From Flavobacterium wongokense (GTDB lineage Bacteria > Bacteroidota > Bacteroidia > Flavobacteriales > Flavobacteriaceae): a stretch of DNA of 64,000 nt. This document shows, piece by piece, positions 45,458 to 53,273 of this stretch. Each line of letters starts with the position of its first letter. Within the stretch, counting starts at the first letter, position 1. The notes below the pieces were generated by a model. That model did no database searches, was not told where the DNA came from, and was given only the letters and a program-made list of their open reading frames with translations. Made by a program: the position numbers and the translations under genes. The stretch is taken from the NCBI RefSeq assembly GCF_021608265.1, contig NZ_JAKIHP010000002.1:310001-374000 (forward strand), written 5' to 3'.

Positions 45458-46549
45458 ATGAAAAAACATAATTACAGCGCTGGTCCGTGTATTCTGCCTC
45501 AGGAAGTATTTGAAAAATCAGCACAAGCCGTTTTAAACTTTAATAATTCTGATTTATCGATTCTTGAAATTTCACACAGAAGCAAAGATTTTGTCGCTGT
45601 TATGGATGAAGTCCGCGCTTTGGTATTGGAACTTTTAGGTTTGGAAGGCAAAGGATATCAGGCATTGTTTTTACAAGGTGGAGCAAGCATGGAATTTTTG
45701 ATGGTTCCTTATAACTTGATGAAGGTGGATGGAAAAGCAGCCTATTTAGATACCGGAACCTGGGCTAACAATGCCATTAAGGAAGCTAAATTGTTTGGAG
45801 AAACGGTTGTTGTGGCTTCTTCTAAAGAGCAAAACTACAATCACATTCCAACCGATTATACAATTCCTGCTGATGCCAGTTATTTTCACTGCACGAGTAA
45901 CAATACGATTTTCGGGACACAAATGAAATCGTTTCCAAAAACCAATATTCCTGTGGTTTGCGATATGAGTTCGGATATTTTTTCGAGGAGTTTGGACTTT
46001 ACCAAATTCGATTTGATTTATGCCGGTGCTCAAAAAAATATGGGTGCAGCCGGAGCGACATTGGTAGTTGTAAAAGAGGAAATCTTAGGAAAATCAGGAA
46101 GAGCGATTCCAAGTATCCTGGATTATGAAAAACATATCAAGGCGGAAAGCATGTACAATACTCCTGCGGTTTTCGCGGTTTACACCTGCCTGCTGACTTT
46201 ACAATGGTTAAAACGAAATGGCGGAATTGCAGCTGTTGAAAAAATCAACGAAGCCAAAGCCGAATTATTATACAACGAAATCGACAGGAATCCTTTATTC
46301 ATTGGAACTGCCGACAAAAAAGACAGGAGTTTCATGAATGCAACCTTCCTTTTGGTTGATGAGAAAAACCAGGAGGCCTTTGACAAAATGTGGAAAGAAG
46401 CCGGAATTTCCGGAATTGCGGGCCACCGTTCTGTTGGTGGTTACAGGGCTTCTATGTACAATGCCTTACCATTGGAAAGTGTTCAGGTTTTGGTAGATGT
46501 AATGAAAAAATTGGAAGAAGTTGTAAAACAAAACGAAGTTACAGTTTAA
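45458..46549 (+). CDS. serC: Phosphoserine aminotransferase
   Basis: 363 residues. PLP-dependent class V aminotransferase: it starts HNYSAGPCILPQEVFEKS and has the PLP-Lys in GAQKNMGAAGATLVVV. Conserved HCTSNNTIFG and GHRSVGGYRASMYNALP are diagnostic of SerC. It catalyses 3-phosphohydroxypyruvate to phosphoserine, and also the PLP-pathway step in some bacteria. It is followed by a conserved RNA-like element and serA in the same direction. Confidence 0.96.
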   Translation: MKKHNYSAGPCILPQEVFEKSAQAVLNFNNSDLSILEISHRSKDFVAVMDEVRALVLELLGLEGKGYQALFLQGGASMEFLMVPYNLMKVDGKAAYLDTGTWANNAIKEAKLFGETVVVASSKEQNYNHIPTDYTIPADASYFHCTSNNTIFGTQMKSFPKTNIPVVCDMSSDIFSRSLDFTKFDLIYAGAQKNMGAAGATLVVVKEEILGKSGRAIPSILDYEKHIKAESMYNTPAVFAVYTCLLTLQWLKRNGGIAAVEKINEAKAELLYNEIDRNPLFIGTADKKDRSFMNATFLLVDEKNQEAFDKMWKEAGISGIAGHRSVGGYRASMYNALPLESVQVLVDVMKKLEEVVKQNEVTV

Positions 46550-46559
46550 AACAGAGCCT

Positions 46560-46611
46560 AGCCCCGATTGCAGCAAGCTACCATGTAGCGCGGAAAGCGG
46601 GATTAGCTCCT
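46560..46611 (+). ncRNA. Conserved intergenic RNA-like element, copy 2
   Basis: 10 nt after the serC stop and 40 nt before serA. It is identical to 31349-31391 over the first 43 nt and then shares AGCTCCT after a short variable join (TT instead of AAC). It has the inner hairpin GCTAC-CAT-GTAGC and the outer CCCG/CGGG pairing. Two near-perfect copies 15 kb apart point to a repeated functional element. Confidence 0.5.
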
Positions 46612-46614
46612 GAT

Positions 46615-46642
46615 AATTTAAAATTTAGAATTCAGAATTTAA
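46615..46642. repeat. Heptamer array upstream of serA
   Basis: AATTTAA, AATTTAG, AATTCAG, AATTTAA in register, 9 nt before the serA ATG and just behind the 46560 element. Confidence 0.55.
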
Positions 46643-46651
46643 TATAATAAG

Positions 46652-47614
46652 ATGAGAGTATTAGCCAACGATGGGATTTCTAAAAGCGGGATTAAGGCTT
46701 TGGAAAATGGGGGATTTGAAGTTTTTACCAATAAGGTTGCGCAGGAACAGGTAGCCAATTATATCAATGAACACAAGATTGACGTGATTATTGTACGAAG
46801 CGCTACCAAAGTACGCCAGGACATTATTGACAACTGCCCAAGCCTTAAAATCATAGGCCGTGGTGGTGTTGGAATGGACAATATTGATGTGGATTATGCA
46901 CGTAGCAAAGGATTGCACGTCATCAATACGCCTGCATCTTCGTCTGAAAGTGTGGCCGAATTGGTATTTGCACATTTGTTTACAGGCGTTCGTTTCCTTC
47001 AGGATTCAAATAGGAATATGCCTTTGGAAGGTGATACCAATTTTGAAGGCCTGAAAAAAGCCTATGCCAACGGAATAGAACTGCGTGGAAAAACATTGGG
47101 AATCATTGGTTTTGGACGTATTGGACAGGCTGTGGCCAAAATGGCGCTTGGCCTTGGAATGCGTGTTATTGCTGCTGATAAATTTGTAGATAAAGCCGAA
47201 GTAAGAGTTGACTTTTACAACGGGCAATTCATCAATGTTGAGTTTATAACCGAACCAATGGAGGACGTTTTCAGGCATTCCGATTTTATTACGCTTCACG
47301 TTCCTTCGCAGGAAGGCTATGTAATTGGTGAAGCCGAATTCCAGTTAATGAAGGACAATGTTGGAATCGTAAACTGTGCCCGTGGTGGTGTAATTGATGA
47401 AGTGGCCTTGGTTGCTGCCTTGGATTCGGAAAAAGTCCTGTTTGCAGGTTTGGATGTTTTTGAAAACGAGCCAACTCCGGAAATCCAGATATTGATGCAC
47501 CCGAAAATTTCGTTGACGCCTCACATTGGAGCGGCAACCCTGGAAGCACAGGACCGCATTGGAACCGAATTGGCGGATCAGGTTATCAGTCTTTTGAAAG
47601 CCGAGAAAGTATAA
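46652..47614 (+). CDS. serA: D-2-hydroxyacid dehydrogenase, likely 3-phosphoglycerate dehydrogenase
   Basis: 320 residues. NAD-binding GIIGFGRIGQAVAKMALG (~150-167) and signature positions NCARGGVIDE and ASSSESVAELVFAH, with the catalytic His in LTPHIGAATLEAQ. It lacks the C-terminal ACT domain of long SerA, so serine feedback would differ. Placement right after serC supports the serine pathway assignment. A terminator lies at 47635. Confidence 0.9.
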   Translation: MRVLANDGISKSGIKALENGGFEVFTNKVAQEQVANYINEHKIDVIIVRSATKVRQDIIDNCPSLKIIGRGGVGMDNIDVDYARSKGLHVINTPASSSESVAELVFAHLFTGVRFLQDSNRNMPLEGDTNFEGLKKAYANGIELRGKTLGIIGFGRIGQAVAKMALGLGMRVIAADKFVDKAEVRVDFYNGQFINVEFITEPMEDVFRHSDFITLHVPSQEGYVIGEAEFQLMKDNVGIVNCARGGVIDEVALVAALDSEKVLFAGLDVFENEPTPEIQILMHPKISLTPHIGAATLEAQDRIGTELADQVISLLKAEKV

Positions 47615-47634
47615 TCTTACTTGATAAATATTTA

Positions 47635-47663
47635 AAAAAACCACGTCATCCGCGTGGTTTTTT
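47635..47663 (+). terminator. Terminator after serA
   Basis: AAAAAACCACG / CGTGGTTTTTT stem with a 7-nt loop and a T run, 20 nt after the serA stop. Confidence 0.82.
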
Positions 47664-47724
47664 ATTTGTTAAAATTGAAACAAACAGGCTTTGTTTTTTG
47701 TAATTTTATGCAAACTACACAGCT

Positions 47725-48156
47725 ATGAAGAGGATTATAATACCACTGATTTTAATCATTGCTTTGGCTTCCTGCCATTTTGATAAAAACATTACCACAA
47801 AAGCAAAAACACCGGATACTAAAAAATCGGATGCAGTAAGGATTGCGAATGATTCGCTCGAATATGAGGTGATTATAATGGATTCCGGATTTAGTACGTG
47901 GCTTGCAGGACGCGCCAAACCGAGAGGTTTTTACTCAGAAACCTATCTTGAAAATAAAAATCAACTTTACGTAAGCGAATGGAACAGCAGAGTGATGCAG
48001 CCACAGCGTTACAGCCGCGATTTATATGAAATGCAGATTAGCTACGACAGGAATATCCATTACGGTTATGAAGTAAACTATCTGATTTATAATTATATGG
48101 TTTATTTTCAGATTACCAATAAACAACAACTGGCAGGATTTGTTCCAAGTCCATAA
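47725..48156 (+). CDS. Lipoprotein (DUF6146-like)
   Basis: 143 residues with a lipoprotein signal (IIIPLILIIALASCHF, Cys ~17). The conserved-looking body has YEVIIMDSGFSTWLAGRAKPRGFY and a Tyr-rich end (YEVNYLIYNYMVYFQITNKQ). It resembles the flavobacterial DUF6146 family from memory. It is likely periplasmic and lipid-anchored. The next gene starts 30 nt downstream and encodes a small membrane protein, so the two may act together. A weak promoter candidate (TTG-N23-TAATTTTA) precedes it. Confidence 0.72.
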   Translation: MKRIIIPLILIIALASCHFDKNITTKAKTPDTKKSDAVRIANDSLEYEVIIMDSGFSTWLAGRAKPRGFYSETYLENKNQLYVSEWNSRVMQPQRYSRDLYEMQISYDRNIHYGYEVNYLIYNYMVYFQITNKQQLAGFVPSP

Positions 48157-48186
48157 ATTGAGTAGATTTGTGGAACTTTAACAATC

Positions 48187-48498
48187 ATGGGAAACTTTAA
48201 GGAACGCTGGAATATCAAATCAAATTGGCAATTCTTTGTCATTATTGTCGTATTTGCAGTTACCGGTTCCAGTGCCGCGTATCTTTCCAAACCTATTTTG
48301 GCGGGCTTAAATATTACTAAGGAAAATCCCTGGGAATATTATCCGTTGTACATCATCCTTATATTTCCTGTGTATCAGGTACTCTTGGTATGTTATGGAT
48401 TTCTCTTTGGGCAGTTTGCCTTTTTTTGGGCATTCGAAAAGAAAATGCTGCGCGCTTGTGGCTTGGGATTTATGGTTAATTGGTTTGAAAAAAAATAA
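48187..48498 (+). CDS. Small membrane protein (DUF6787-like)
   Basis: 103 residues with two membrane helices (FFVIIVVFAVTGSSAAYL and YIILIFPVYQVLLVCYGFLF), then a charged C-terminus (WAFEKKMLRACGLGFMVNWF). It resembles DUF6787, a family sometimes mislabelled as lipoprotein diacylglyceryl transferase. Its function is unknown. Confidence 0.72.
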   Translation: MGNFKERWNIKSNWQFFVIIVVFAVTGSSAAYLSKPILAGLNITKENPWEYYPLYIILIFPVYQVLLVCYGFLFGQFAFFWAFEKKMLRACGLGFMVNWFEKK

Positions 48499-48792
48499 TC
48501 ACTTCCCCCCTTTTATCTTGTAAACATAAAACCAGGTAATGGTAAATGTTGGAACAAAATCCACAATAGGCAAAAGTTCTTCGGCAAAATCGAAAATACC
48601 TGCAATTTTACCTGTTTTTCCTTTGTACATTGTTGCCAGAACAAATGCTGAAAATGGTGCCCATATCAATGCTAACGGTGGAAATAATGATGGAGACATC
48701 CCAATCAGGTCGAAAATAATGCCTATGCAAAGTTTGACTGTTCTTGTGTGGTTGGATGTTTTGCCTGAATGTAATGATTTAGTTTGATCCAT
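48499..48792 (-). CDS. Small membrane protein, unknown
   Basis: 97 residues; two hydrophobic segments (LFPPLALIWAPFSAFVLATMY and IVDFVPTFTITWFYVYKI) with a polar, His/Thr-bearing N-terminus. It abuts the end of the DUF6787-like gene convergently with no spacer. No family was recognised. Confidence 0.65.
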   Translation of the reverse strand: MDQTKSLHSGKTSNHTRTVKLCIGIIFDLIGMSPSLFPPLALIWAPFSAFVLATMYKGKTGKIAGIFDFAEELLPIVDFVPTFTITWFYVYKIKGGK

Positions 48793-48868
48793 TTTTTTAA
48801 TTTTAGAATTGGGAACTTTACAAATCTGATGCCAAACTTCAAAACAAAAAGAGTAGCTAATTAAAAAC

Positions 48869-48876
48869 TATCTTTG
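48869..48876 (+). promoter_or_regulatory. -7 box candidate for lolD
   Basis: TATCTTTG, an exact consensus, 23 nt before the lolD ATG. No TTG at 17-23 nt. Confidence 0.45.
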
Positions 48877-48899
48877 TTACTTTGTGAAAAATACTTTGA

Positions 48900-49559
48900 A
48901 TGATAATTGCCAAAAATATCCATAAATACTACGATAACTTACATGTTTTAAAAGGTGTCGATTTACATATACGTAAAGGCGAAATTGTATCGGTCGTGGG
49001 CGCTTCAGGAGCAGGAAAAACTACGCTGTTACAAATATTGGGTACGCTGGACAACACCAAAAAAGAAAGTGACACATCACTTGAAATAAATGGTGAAAAC
49101 ATCTTGATAATGAAAGACAAAGCATTGTCTAAATTTAGAAATACCCATTTGGGTTTTATCTTCCAGTTTCATCAATTATTACCCGAGTTCACTGCTTTGG
49201 AAAATGTATGCATTCCAGCATTTATCGCCGGAAAAGACAAAAAGGAAACTGAAACAGAAGCCAAAAAACTGCTTGGTTATTTAGGCTTGTCCGAGAGAAT
49301 CAATCACAAACCTAACGAACTTTCCGGTGGAGAACAACAGCGTGTGGCTGTGGCTCGTGCCTTAATCAACAAGCCTGCAGTCATTTTTGCAGATGAACCT
49401 TCCGGGAATTTGGATACGGCTTCTGCCGAAAACCTGCACCAATTGTTTTTTAAATTAAGGGATGAATTTGGGCAAACCTTTGTAATAGTTACCCACAATG
49501 AAGATTTTGCAAACATGGCCGATAGAAAATTGGTCATGAAAGACGGACTAATCGTGTGA
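48900..49559 (+). CDS. lolD: ABC transporter ATP-binding protein, LolD-like
   Basis: 219 residues. Walker [12 protein letters not shown], signature [15 protein letters not shown], Walker [10 protein letters not shown] and switch His (VIVTHNE). The sequence and length match LolD/MacB-type ATPases that drive lipoprotein release from the inner membrane. The LolC/E permease is not adjacent, as is common in Bacteroidota. The downstream membrane gene starts 4 nt after the stop, so they are co-transcribed, but that protein does not look like a LolCE permease. Confidence 0.88.
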   Translation: MIIAKNIHKYYDNLHVLKGVDLHIRKGEIVSVVGASGAGKTTLLQILGTLDNTKKESDTSLEINGENILIMKDKALSKFRNTHLGFIFQFHQLLPEFTALENVCIPAFIAGKDKKETETEAKKLLGYLGLSERINHKPNELSGGEQQRVAVARALINKPAVIFADEPSGNLDTASAENLHQLFFKLRDEFGQTFVIVTHNEDFANMADRKLVMKDGLIV

Positions 49560-49563
49560 CGAT

Positions 49564-51258
49564 ATGATACTTATCCTATTTAGCTGGCTTTACATTTTTT
49601 TTACTACAGTTACCTTTGGCATTGCTTTTTCCAAAGCGTTGCGCATACTGCAGCTAGACACTGTAATTACTACTATTTTAGGATTGTTTTCAGTAACCAT
49701 TATGGCTTCGGTTTGGGCGTTCTTTGGCCCAATCAATATGGGATTCCATATTGTTTTGCTCTTGCTTTCAATTATTTTTTGGTACCAAAACAAAGCAGCA
49801 TTCCTTTCCATACTACAAAGCATATTGAGGCAGGTTAAATTATTCTCCTTCCCTATTCGAATCCTGTTAATCGTAAGCAGCCTGCTGATTTTAGCACAAA
49901 GCGCAACACTGCCATTCATCATAGATAACGAAAGTTATTATATCCAAACGATAAAATGGCTCAACGAATATGGTTTTGTCAAAGGTTTGGCAAACCTGCA
50001 TTTATTTTTAGGGCAAAATAGCGGCTGGCACATAACCCAAAGTGTTTATAACCTTTCGTTTCTTTACGACCGATTCAATGATTTGAACGGATTCTGCCTG
50101 CTGCTGGCGAATTTCTTTGCGTTCCAAAAGCTACACTCCTATTTTACAAAAGGCAATCCAACGGATTTGATTTTTGGCTTATTGCCGTTGAGTTATGTTT
50201 TCCTGTTCCAATTCGTTAGTGCACCTTCTCCCGATTTGCCGGTCTATATTTTTGGCTTTGTCCTGTTTTCAGTCTATCTGCAAAACGACAACCTAAAAGA
50301 CCGATTTGTCATTATCAGTATTTTATCCTTGTTTGTGGTTTTTATCAAGGTCACAGCGGTTGTTTTGTTCTTGTTTCCAATAGTTTTATTGATAAATAAT
50401 TTTAAGGCTGTACAAAAGCAAGTGTTCACTATTGGTGCGATTGGAGCTTTGGTTTTGATAGTATTTGTTTCAAAAAACACCATGCTTACGGGCTATCCGT
50501 TGTTTCCGTTATTGTGTTTTAGGATTGATGCGTTTGATTATACCGTTCCGGCAATCATCATGGATTTTTTCTTCAGCAAAAGCATGCTCCAGTCTTTTTT
50601 TATTCCGAATGAGGCTTACGGAATCATGACTTTTTCCGATATGGTCAAAAAGTATCTTTTCAACAATGGATTGACCGGCTACATTGGATTGGTTTCTATT
50701 TTAATGCTTTTGATTTCACCAATTATCATTATCAGAAAGCAATTGTCAAAATCGATTTGGACGATTTATGCAGCCTTTTTGATATTGGCTGTTTTATTGT
50801 GCCTGAGTTCGCTGCAGTATCGTTTTTACGTTTATTTTACGCTGTTCTTTTTGTTATTGTTGATTTCGTTGTGGCTTTCCAATCCAAAATGGATCATTCG
50901 ATTTTATATTTTGAGCACAGTTTTGATAATGATTGTGGTCTTCGTTCCAATGTCCTTTGGCAATTTAACAACCAACAAATATTTATCCCAAAACACTACA
51001 TTCCATTTTAAGAACATTTTGATTCCTGAACCCAATTCCAAATGGAGACCTGAATATAGAGGCGGCAGTGTCGGCAACATGCATTATCATTCCCCTATTG
51101 ACAATTCCTTCTTCTGGGTTACCGGTAATGGACAGTTGCCCTGTATTAACACCTTGCAATTAGACTATTTCCACAAAGGATTTTTCTACATTCCGCAACA
51201 GCGGAGCATTGATTTGAGTGATGGCTTTTATGCCCAAAAAGTCAGTGGCGATGAATAA
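49564..51258 (+). CDS. Large polytopic membrane protein (LIC_10190-like, possible GT-C fold)
   Basis: 564 residues with about ten to twelve membrane helices throughout (for example VFLFQFVSAPSPDLPVYIFG). An extracytoplasmic acidic loop (IDNESYYIQTIKWLNEYGF) resembles the first loop of GT-C type glycosyltransferases, and a C-terminal periplasmic segment of ~70 residues follows. It resembles the LIC_10190 membrane family from memory. Transfer of a polyprenyl-linked sugar is possible but unproven. It overlaps the next gene by 8 nt (ATGAATAA). Confidence 0.68.
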   Translation: MILILFSWLYIFFTTVTFGIAFSKALRILQLDTVITTILGLFSVTIMASVWAFFGPINMGFHIVLLLLSIIFWYQNKAAFLSILQSILRQVKLFSFPIRILLIVSSLLILAQSATLPFIIDNESYYIQTIKWLNEYGFVKGLANLHLFLGQNSGWHITQSVYNLSFLYDRFNDLNGFCLLLANFFAFQKLHSYFTKGNPTDLIFGLLPLSYVFLFQFVSAPSPDLPVYIFGFVLFSVYLQNDNLKDRFVIISILSLFVVFIKVTAVVLFLFPIVLLINNFKAVQKQVFTIGAIGALVLIVFVSKNTMLTGYPLFPLLCFRIDAFDYTVPAIIMDFFFSKSMLQSFFIPNEAYGIMTFSDMVKKYLFNNGLTGYIGLVSILMLLISPIIIIRKQLSKSIWTIYAAFLILAVLLCLSSLQYRFYVYFTLFFLLLLISLWLSNPKWIIRFYILSTVLIMIVVFVPMSFGNLTTNKYLSQNTTFHFKNILIPEPNSKWRPEYRGGSVGNMHYHSPIDNSFFWVTGNGQLPCINTLQLDYFHKGFFYIPQQRSIDLSDGFYAQKVSGDE

Positions 51259-52015
51259 GGCCGAACTCAAGGAATTCCTGGACGAAAAAGTCTTATTGTA
51301 TAATAATCCGAAATTTATCGAAAGCGACCCGATTCAGGTTCCGCATCAGTTTTCACTGAAGGAAGACATTGAAATTTCGGCTTTCCTGACATCAACGATT
51401 GCCTGGGGAAACCGTAAGATGATTATCAATAACAGCAAACGGATGATGGATTTAATGGGAAATTCGCCTTTTGATTTTGTCATGAACCACAACGATTCCC
51501 AACTTGAAAACCTCGAGGGATTTGTACATCGGACATTCAACAGCAATGATTTTGTCACATTTATAAAGGGATTACAGCATATCTACAATAATCACGGTGG
51601 ATTGGAACTGGCTTTCGCCAAAAACCAACACCCCTTATCCATGCAGCAAAGCATAGCCGAATTCAAGAAATTATTCTTTGAAGTCAGCCACCAGCAACGT
51701 GCCACCAAACACGTTTCCGATCCAACGCAGGGTTCGGCTGCAAAAAGGATTAATATGTTCCTTCGCTGGATGTCCCGAAAGGATAATGCCGGTGTTGATT
51801 TCGGAATCTGGGAAAGCATTTTACCCGCTTCGCTTTCCTGTCCGTTGGATGTTCATTCCGGGAACGTTGCCCGAAAATTAGGCCTGCTTACCCGAAAACA
51901 AAATGACGGCAAGGCGTTAGCCGAATTGGATGCTGCTTTACGCCTACTTGACCCGAATGATCCTGTGAAATATGATTTCGCTTTATTTGGACTTGGAGTC
52001 TTTGAAGGATTTTAA
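51251..52015 (+). CDS. TIGR02757/DUF2400 family protein
   Basis: 254 residues from the ATG at 51251, which overlaps the upstream stop; earlier in-frame starts lie inside the membrane gene. Conserved phrases are LTSTIAWGNRKMIINNSKRMM, FLRWMSRKDNAGVDFGIW, CPLDVHSGNVARKLGLL and YDFALFGLGVFEGF. The helical fold suggests a DNA-glycosylase-like (HhH-like) domain, but no function is established. A folded repeat element follows directly. Confidence 0.88.
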   Translation: MNKAELKEFLDEKVLLYNNPKFIESDPIQVPHQFSLKEDIEISAFLTSTIAWGNRKMIINNSKRMMDLMGNSPFDFVMNHNDSQLENLEGFVHRTFNSNDFVTFIKGLQHIYNNHGGLELAFAKNQHPLSMQQSIAEFKKLFFEVSHQQRATKHVSDPTQGSAAKRINMFLRWMSRKDNAGVDFGIWESILPASLSCPLDVHSGNVARKLGLLTRKQNDGKALAELDAALRLLDPNDPVKYDFALFGLGVFEGF

Positions 52016-52019
52016 CAAT

Positions 52020-52128
52020 CGTCAGTTCGAGTATTTTTATTTAACGAAGTAAAATAAAAATGTATCGAGAACTTTCTTTATAAAACTTCTCGATACAATT
52101 TTGTTTCACAAAATCACTCGAAGTGACG
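52020..52128. repeat. 109-bp palindromic element folding as a four-way junction
   Basis: The outer stem pairs 52020-52032 with 52116-52128 (12 of 13 bp). Inside lie three hairpins packed end to end: 52033-52042/52052-52061 (10 bp), 52062-52071/52087-52096 (10 bp) and 52098-52104/52108-52114 (7 bp). Only two bases at the junction are unpaired. It lies between convergent genes and may act as a bidirectional terminator or be a mobile repeat. It is not a tRNA. Confidence 0.7.
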
Positions 52129-52139
52129 TATCAGATATC

Positions 52140-52577
52140 TTAACTTGGCTGCATTTCTGTAGCAATTGCAATACGGTTCCACGTATTGATTGTGGCAATC
52201 ATTAGGATAATTTGAGCTACATAGTTTTCATCAAATAACTCAACCGCTTTGTTGTAGGTTGCATCAGAAAGATGATTTTGTATCAAAGTAATTTCCTCAG
52301 TCATTGCCAATATTGCCCTTTCTTCTTCGGTGTACAAACCGTGCACTTCTTTCCAGGCATTCAAAAGATAGATTCGTTGCTCGGTCATTCCCATTTTTCG
52401 GGCGTCTTTTGTATGCATATTGATACAGAATGCACAGCCGTTGATTTGGGAAGCCCTGATTTTTATCAGCTCTTTGTGAACAGGATCCAACGATGTGGAT
52501 GCAATGTATTTTTCTATGCCCATCAAAGCTTTGTAAGCTTCCGGCTGTGTCTGTAAAATGTTTACTCTTGTGTTCAT
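52140..52577 (-). CDS. Carboxymuconolactone decarboxylase family (AhpD-like) protein
   Basis: 145 residues. The AhpD-type helical fold has the redox motif CAFCINMHTKDARK (CxxC plus His) and MGMTEQRIYLLNAW. This family includes peroxidase partner AhpD and related thiol-based enzymes. The gene follows a Crp/Fnr regulator on the same strand. A perfect palindrome resembling an FNR box lies ~55 nt upstream (52632-52647), implying control by that regulator. Confidence 0.88.
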   Translation of the reverse strand: MNTRVNILQTQPEAYKALMGIEKYIASTSLDPVHKELIKIRASQINGCAFCINMHTKDARKMGMTEQRIYLLNAWKEVHGLYTEEERAILAMTEEITLIQNHLSDATYNKAVELFDENYVAQIILMIATINTWNRIAIATEMQPS

Positions 52578-52631
52578 TTTGATTGTTTTTTAAAGTTCGA
52601 TACAAAGTTCCGCAGTATCTGTTTCAAAAAA

Positions 52632-52647
52632 CTTGAACTAGTTCAAG
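52632..52647. promoter_or_regulatory. 16-bp perfect palindrome, candidate Crp/Fnr operator
   Basis: CTTGAACTAGTTCAAG. Its core TTGAA-N4-TTCAA has the same spacing as the FNR box TTGAT-N4-ATCAA, with one change per half. It sits between a Crp/Fnr gene and the AhpD-like gene. A weak -7 (GAACTTTG, minus strand, 52603-52610) would put its centre near -44. Confidence 0.6.
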
Positions 52648-52656
52648 AAAACGTTT

Positions 52657-53226
52657 TCATACTTTGCCTGCCCTAATTTTGCTCATGAATTCGGCAGAGA
52701 AATCTAAGTACGATGCCAACATATATTGGGGAATGCGTTGTACGAATTCGGGTTGTACCGAATTGAAATGATGATAGCGTTCTTCTGCTGATTGTGTGTA
52801 AAGAAACTTAATCCGCATTTGCGAAGCCGCATAAGACTTTTGCAGAATCAAACGAAAATAGCGTTCCATTTTAGGAACCTTTCCTAACAAATCATCTAAT
52901 GCATCTTTGCGGATTGCCATTACTTGTGAATTTTCAACAGTTTGAATATAAAAGTGCGTTGGATGCTGTGTCTGCAGGCTCATATAATCTGTAATCCACC
53001 AGTTTTCAATCCCGAACTGAAGCGTTTGTTCATTGCCCTTGTCATTAATGATGTAAAGGCGCAGGCAGCCTTTGAGGATAAAATACTGAGTGGTACAGAT
53101 TTGGCCTTCTTCTAAAAGCTGGGTCTTTTTAGGATAGCTTTTCTCTTCAAAATAAGACAGGATTATTGCTGATTCGGCATCATCAATTTCTATAAATCTT
53201 TTGATATGTTCAATCAGTTGGTTCAT
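52657..53226 (-). CDS. Crp/Fnr family transcriptional regulator
   Basis: 189 residues. An N-terminal cyclic-nucleotide-binding-like barrel (~20-115; YFILKGCLRLYIINDKGNEQ) is followed by a dimerisation helix and a short C-terminal helix-turn-helix (QIPQYMLASYLDFSAEFMSKIRAG). There are no N-terminal Cys for an Fe-S cluster, so it is not an FNR-type oxygen sensor in the strict sense. The next gene on the strand is the AhpD-like protein with a palindromic operator between. A -7 box (TATATTTG, minus, 53231-53238) lies just upstream. Confidence 0.9.
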   Translation of the reverse strand: MNQLIEHIKRFIEIDDAESAIILSYFEEKSYPKKTQLLEEGQICTTQYFILKGCLRLYIINDKGNEQTLQFGIENWWITDYMSLQTQHPTHFYIQTVENSQVMAIRKDALDDLLGKVPKMERYFRLILQKSYAASQMRIKFLYTQSAEERYHHFNSVQPEFVQRIPQYMLASYLDFSAEFMSKIRAGKV

Positions 53227-53230
53227 TACA

Positions 53231-53238
53231 CAAATATA
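53231..53238 (-). promoter_or_regulatory. -7 box candidate for the Crp/Fnr gene
   Basis: CAAATATA on the plus strand gives TATATTTG, 4 nt before the ATG. The TTG at 15 nt is slightly close. It partly abuts the terminator of the upstream gene. Confidence 0.4.
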
Positions 53239-53241
53239 CTA

Positions 53242-53271
53242 AAAAAGGCACTCCAAGTGGAATGCCTTTTT
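53242..53271 (-). terminator. Terminator after the outer-membrane protein gene
   Basis: Stem AAAAAGGCA-C-TCC / GGA-A-TGCCTTTTT with one mismatch and an AAGT loop, right after the stop of the minus-strand gene at 53274. Confidence 0.75.
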
Positions 53272-53273
53272 AA

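Noticed and set aside
52020..52128. Cloverleaf-like fold as a tRNA
   Set aside because: Arms are too long (10-13 bp), there is no anticodon loop or CCA end, and loops do not match tRNA consensus.
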